DNA from: Alitta virens
Lineage: Eukaryota > Annelida > Polychaeta > Phyllodocida > Nereididae
Direction of reading: 5' to 3'
Assembly (NCBI GenBank): GCA_932294295.1
Contig: OW028573.1
Span: 71,153,829 to 71,217,828 of the forward strand
Length of the DNA: 64,000 nucleotides
Shown in pieces: positions 60,301 to 64,000 of the stretch. The notes below the pieces were generated by a model that saw only the letters and a list, made by a program, of their open reading frames with translations, made no database searches and had not been told where the DNA came from. How positions within the stretch are numbered: the first letter of the stretch is position 1; each line of letters begins with the position of its first letter. The position numbers were made by a program, and so were the translations under genes.

Positions 60301-62377
60301 TTAAAAAATTGCTTCTGAAGTTGCAACAAGTCACAAGTTGTACTGTTTAGTCTTCCACATACGTGGAGGTTAGTCCCCAGGCTGCTGTCACTACTCTTGT
60401 TTATTAAATTGGCCTACATTATTACTCAGGGGATGTTAGCGGAGCACATTATCTCTGATTAGTTTTGGCAATGCACAGGGTTGGCAATTTGTTGGCAAAG
60501 GTGTGGAGGTACACTTGGAAGCAGAGCCTTGGTGTCATGTTTAATTCACCCAAATTGCTGTTTAGGTAAAATGTAGAATGTTTTTTTTATATAGTCTGTT
60601 ACACTGCTCAGGCAGTCCCAACCGGCTTTACAATTAGGTATTTGCAGTTAGTTGGTTGGCAATTACAAAGGTAGCTGATCTTGATCGGAGCTAGTGATGA
60701 AGTTCTCTGACAATCGGCTTATGTTCCACATCAAACATTGACAGGCGTCAGAGGTTTTAGCCCCAGGCATCTGGCCCTTCCAACAAAGCTACTCTGCCTA
60801 GACACATTCCTATTGACACCTCGCTGGATTTACCTTGTTATATATCGATGAATCACATGCCTCTAGGCCAGTGTAAACTAGTCCTAACCTCCTACTGGTC
60901 TATCCTACTCAATGTTTTCTCAGTTTGCTGGCTGCTCTGTGTGAGGCCCTCGAATATTCCCAAATGTTGAAGAGACAAGATATTAGGGCACGTGGATCTA
61001 CAAACCAGTTATTGGTTCATCCTTTCTCCTCAAAAATCAAACCTAAATATTATAAACAGAAAGCCAGATTAGGGCGTTTAAAAAAGACACGGCCAGCTAT
61101 TTAATTGAAATACGGTTAAAATGAAATTATCACTCTTTATAATTGACAATTTGAGAGGAATACATTGTACTGAACAGTCGATATTGCATCGCCACACTAG
61201 TGCATAATTATTATATAACTCTATGAAGCATTATTAATTCCTTTGGCATTCGTATTGAATTTATTTCAATGGATTGGAATGTACTGTATTATATGTATGT
61301 TGATGACGTTGAGGCATATACATATAAGGTCACTGCGCCAATTGATGACAAGATAGCTCGATATACATGAATTTATAATGTGCCATGCCAGTTAGATACC
61401 ATCTATAAATGTTGACTGAGATACAGTATTATGGTGCTTATCACTGGTGCAGATATGGATGGACATCAGGATCAGGCATTCTTGAACCTAGGAATATTTA
61501 GAAATATTCCCAGCTTAAACTTGTAATAGAATTCAAAAAGGTTACGGACATTTTCACTACGAGTAATGAATTATTTGTGAAAATTCTTGAGCCCCATGAT
61601 GCAGATTGCTGACACAGATTTGTGGAGGTTTAAGTTAAGCTTTGCAACGACACAGTTATCCTGTAGGGGATGAAGTTGCACTGGAACTCCATCTCCTGTT
61701 GTGTTGGGGGGATCGATGCTCATTACCATTGCGAATGTACGAAAGGGGCCATACTCCCCTCCCCCCTGCAGGATGAAGTCTGGGATGCAGCATTCCGTAA
61801 CACGGGATAATGAGAGGCAGAGGATGAGTGATGCAGCTGCAAAGGCATCATATTACATTTCAATCAACGAGCAGAAAGATGGTATTCTTAGCATAATCAC
61901 TTGTTATGCAGGCCCCAAGAAAAGGTATTGATAATTTAGTTGCCCCAGGAAGAGATCTCACATAATGTGTTGCTCGTCATCGATCTTGCAGGCAACTCCC
62001 ATCTGCGGGTTTATTCTGATCAATCCATGTTTCCTGTGAGGTAAAAATAACTGTAAGTGGAATTTGCACTGGACTACATTGTGTTGGGATCATTAGTACC
62101 ATTGTTTAAGACTACAAGGGCAATGATATCACTTGTTTTATGGCACACGAGGGGGTCAATTGTACTACTCTTTTGAGAGGATCACATATCGAATGCTTTA
62201 AGTACTAATCAATGTTTAACAAAGTGGTTCAGCTGTTAAGTGTGAAAAACAAAATTAAATTCCAAATGCACTTAACTGGGTTGGAGCAGGCATTTGGTAT
62301 CGTATTGAGTGCAGATATACAAATTGTAGAATCTCGCCAATTTGGTCTCTGAGTCAATAGTTAGGTAAGTCAGAGTG
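60301..62377. other. Unique DNA, no gene seen
   Basis: Unique islands lie at 60400-60950 and 61560-62080. The second copy of the 26-bp palindrome is at 61488-61513. I see no exon or RNA gene. Confidence 0.4.
61488..61513. repeat. Dispersed palindrome, copy 2
   Basis: CTAGGAATAT, TTAGAA, ATATTCCCAG: 24 of 26 bases equal 42420-42445. The flanking sequence is unrelated. Confidence 0.8.
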
Positions 62378-62546
62378 GCAGCTGGGTGGACCAATAGTTA
62401 AACATTGTTAAAGGCATCCGCCAATTTCACCACCGACCAGCACAGCGGATGGTCCCTAGTTCGATACCCCGTCCGGGCACTCTGTTTGACATGGTGTGGA
62501 CTCCAAGCTTGTCATCTCATCATAACGTCTGCTTCTGGCTGCTGGT
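62378..62546 (+). mobile_element. SINE family B, copy 3, central domain missing
   Basis: The head CAGCTGGGTGGACCAATAGT and a B-box-like GTTCGATACC are followed, after CGGGCACTCTG, directly by the 3' part GTGTGGACTCCAAGCTTGTC and ATCTCATCATAACGT. The core block seen in 30313-30546 and 59917-60212 is absent. Confidence 0.7.
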
Positions 62547-64000
62547 CATTAATATAAGGTGGCTAAGCTTAAGAACAGTTGCTCTGAGATATTGAGATAT
62601 TAACATCGAATGAAGTATCTAAGGTTTAATTTCAGTGATCCTGATTGTAAGGTGGCCGTAATTATGAGGTTTTGTCTTAAATTGAATTGCACCGCTGTAA
62701 TTGATTCAAGTACAGTACCTTCTTGTACAACAGATAAGTGAAGCGTATGAAAGTATCTTACATGTTTACAGTTCTGTTGCTACCTAATGTGCATTCCTCA
62801 ATTGTGGCTCTCTGATGCCAAATGCCAATAGATCCATAATAGAGAAAACTGACCCAGTGACAAGGGACACTTTGATCCGTCTGGCAAAGGATGATCACTA
62901 TTGATCCTCCTCATACATCAGTATTGCCTTACCTTCAAGCGGGTGACTCCACCAGAGACACAATGCAATAGGTGTAGTGTTGCTCATTTCTGTTTCTCTG
63001 AAACATTGCATGCAAAGATGAAACGTGGAAAAACGAACCTCAAGTGTTGCTTTTAGTGGAAAGAGAAGATGGAAGCATTCCTGCAAAGTACTTGAAACAT
63101 TGTAACAACAAGTACATTGTGTATTTGTTATAATGCATAGCGAGACAGCATTTCGTTGGAACTCCACTTTAACATAATCTCACTATCTCTGTTCACTGCA
63201 TAATTAAGGCCAACTCAAAATTAAGACCATTAGGTTTTGGCCTTCCTCTGTGTTTGTAGACCTCTGTGCTGTGTATTTTTACCCTCTATTATTAAAACCA
63301 TCTCACCTTGGAAACCTCTCAATTTTCAACAAGGATAGTAATAGTAATAATTAAGGGTGATGTAAAAATGTACTTTTGCATAATATTTCAGGATATGATG
63401 ACTAGGATTCTTTCAATGCTCTTATTTAAGTCTTTGAAATGTTCTTCTTTTTGACAGCCTTCTAAAAGTGACGACCATGTGGGCCCTTTCCTCTTAAATT
63501 TGATTAGGGACCAAAGGGCTGTCTCTCTGCTACTTCAAACCCAGAATTCCCATGCGAGGTAAGGAACCTATCAATAGCCAGATAAGCATCAGCAGGAGTT
63601 TGGTTTGGGCTCAGAATGAACTTTTTCCAAGTCTTAATATTCGAGAGAACTGGAGAAACTCTGCAAAGACTGGCAACATTGAGGCCTGCAGGATATTTAC
63701 ACAGGGCTTGGGGCAGTCCAGGGAGACTCAGACAGCCAGCAGCAGTCTCTCTATTAGGAAGGACACATTAGAATAGAAGTTGGGGGAGCCATTCGTCAAG
63801 CAGTCTTTCAGGAAACTGTCAGCAGCACACTACACCAGGGAGATCCTACACAGACTCAAGTGCTTGGAGAATTATCATCCAAACGCCTGCTGCTATGCAG
63901 CTCTATTGGGGATTAATTATTAACATTACTGCGTTCAAGGTAGAAGCAAAAACGTATGCAAAGAGGCAGAGGAAACATTACTGACAGCTACCTATTGATT
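62547..64000. other. Unique DNA, no gene seen
   Basis: The parts 62880-63240 and 63540-63990 are unique and somewhat richer in G and C. The frames there have no recognisable domain. No repeat or RNA gene is visible. Confidence 0.4.

Overview
The window is eukaryotic, from a metazoan nuclear genome and most plausibly a marine invertebrate. The evidence is a canonical Pol III tRNA gene with internal A and B boxes, tRNA-derived SINEs, a non-LTR retrotransposon tail, TA- and TTAA-flanked MITE-like elements, long microsatellites, and no run of coding genes. The species cannot be named from the sequence. SINE types with a conserved central domain, G/C homopolymer tracts and short enhancer-like islands occur in several invertebrate phyla.

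No protein-coding gene can be annotated with confidence. Almost all open frames are short, unrelated to any family I recognise, and of a length expected by chance in 64 kb of AT-rich DNA. Two items keep some coding signal. One is a decayed reverse transcriptase C-terminus at 14539-14952, inside a LINE 3' end. The other is a candidate 273-bp exon at 35684-35956, with good splice borders and a weak GT61-like glycosyltransferase motif. The rest is best read as a gene desert or a very large intron: AT-rich DNA broken by short, richer, unique islands that look regulatory, such as 7930-8270, 38336-38720 and 47255-47480.

Layout. 1-5 kb: a SINE fragment, a SINE-like fragment, and two copies of a TA-flanked MITE (TA1). 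5-15 kb: mostly unique DNA with enhancer-like islands, one intact tRNA-Thr(TGT), an old 200-bp duplication, a SINE 3' half, and a LINE 3' end with a TATC tail running into a CAAC/CAAT minisatellite. 15-23 kb: polypurine DNA, a 0.67-kb element with inverted minisatellite arms, poly-G repeats, GATA/GACA arrays, a 106-bp GA array, and a third TA1 copy carrying a nested LINE tail. 23-33 kb: SINE pieces, minisatellites, and a 140-bp hairpin MITE (TA2). 33.1-34.9 kb: a 1.77-kb element with long inverted ends and internal degenerate repeats. 35-44 kb: the candidate exon, a degenerate array at 36.8-37.4 kb, a CpG-dense island, an exact-period 12-bp array, and a 255-bp AACGTT-rich satellite at 42.5-43.7 kb. 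44-64 kb: CTCF-like and CpG-rich patches, a TTAA-flanked MITE, a possible second LINE remnant, the second TA2 copy, a SINE inserted into another SINE, and a SINE copy lacking its central domain.

The main content worth following is the set of small transposable-element families. Several are present in two or more copies, so their ends can be defined from this window alone.
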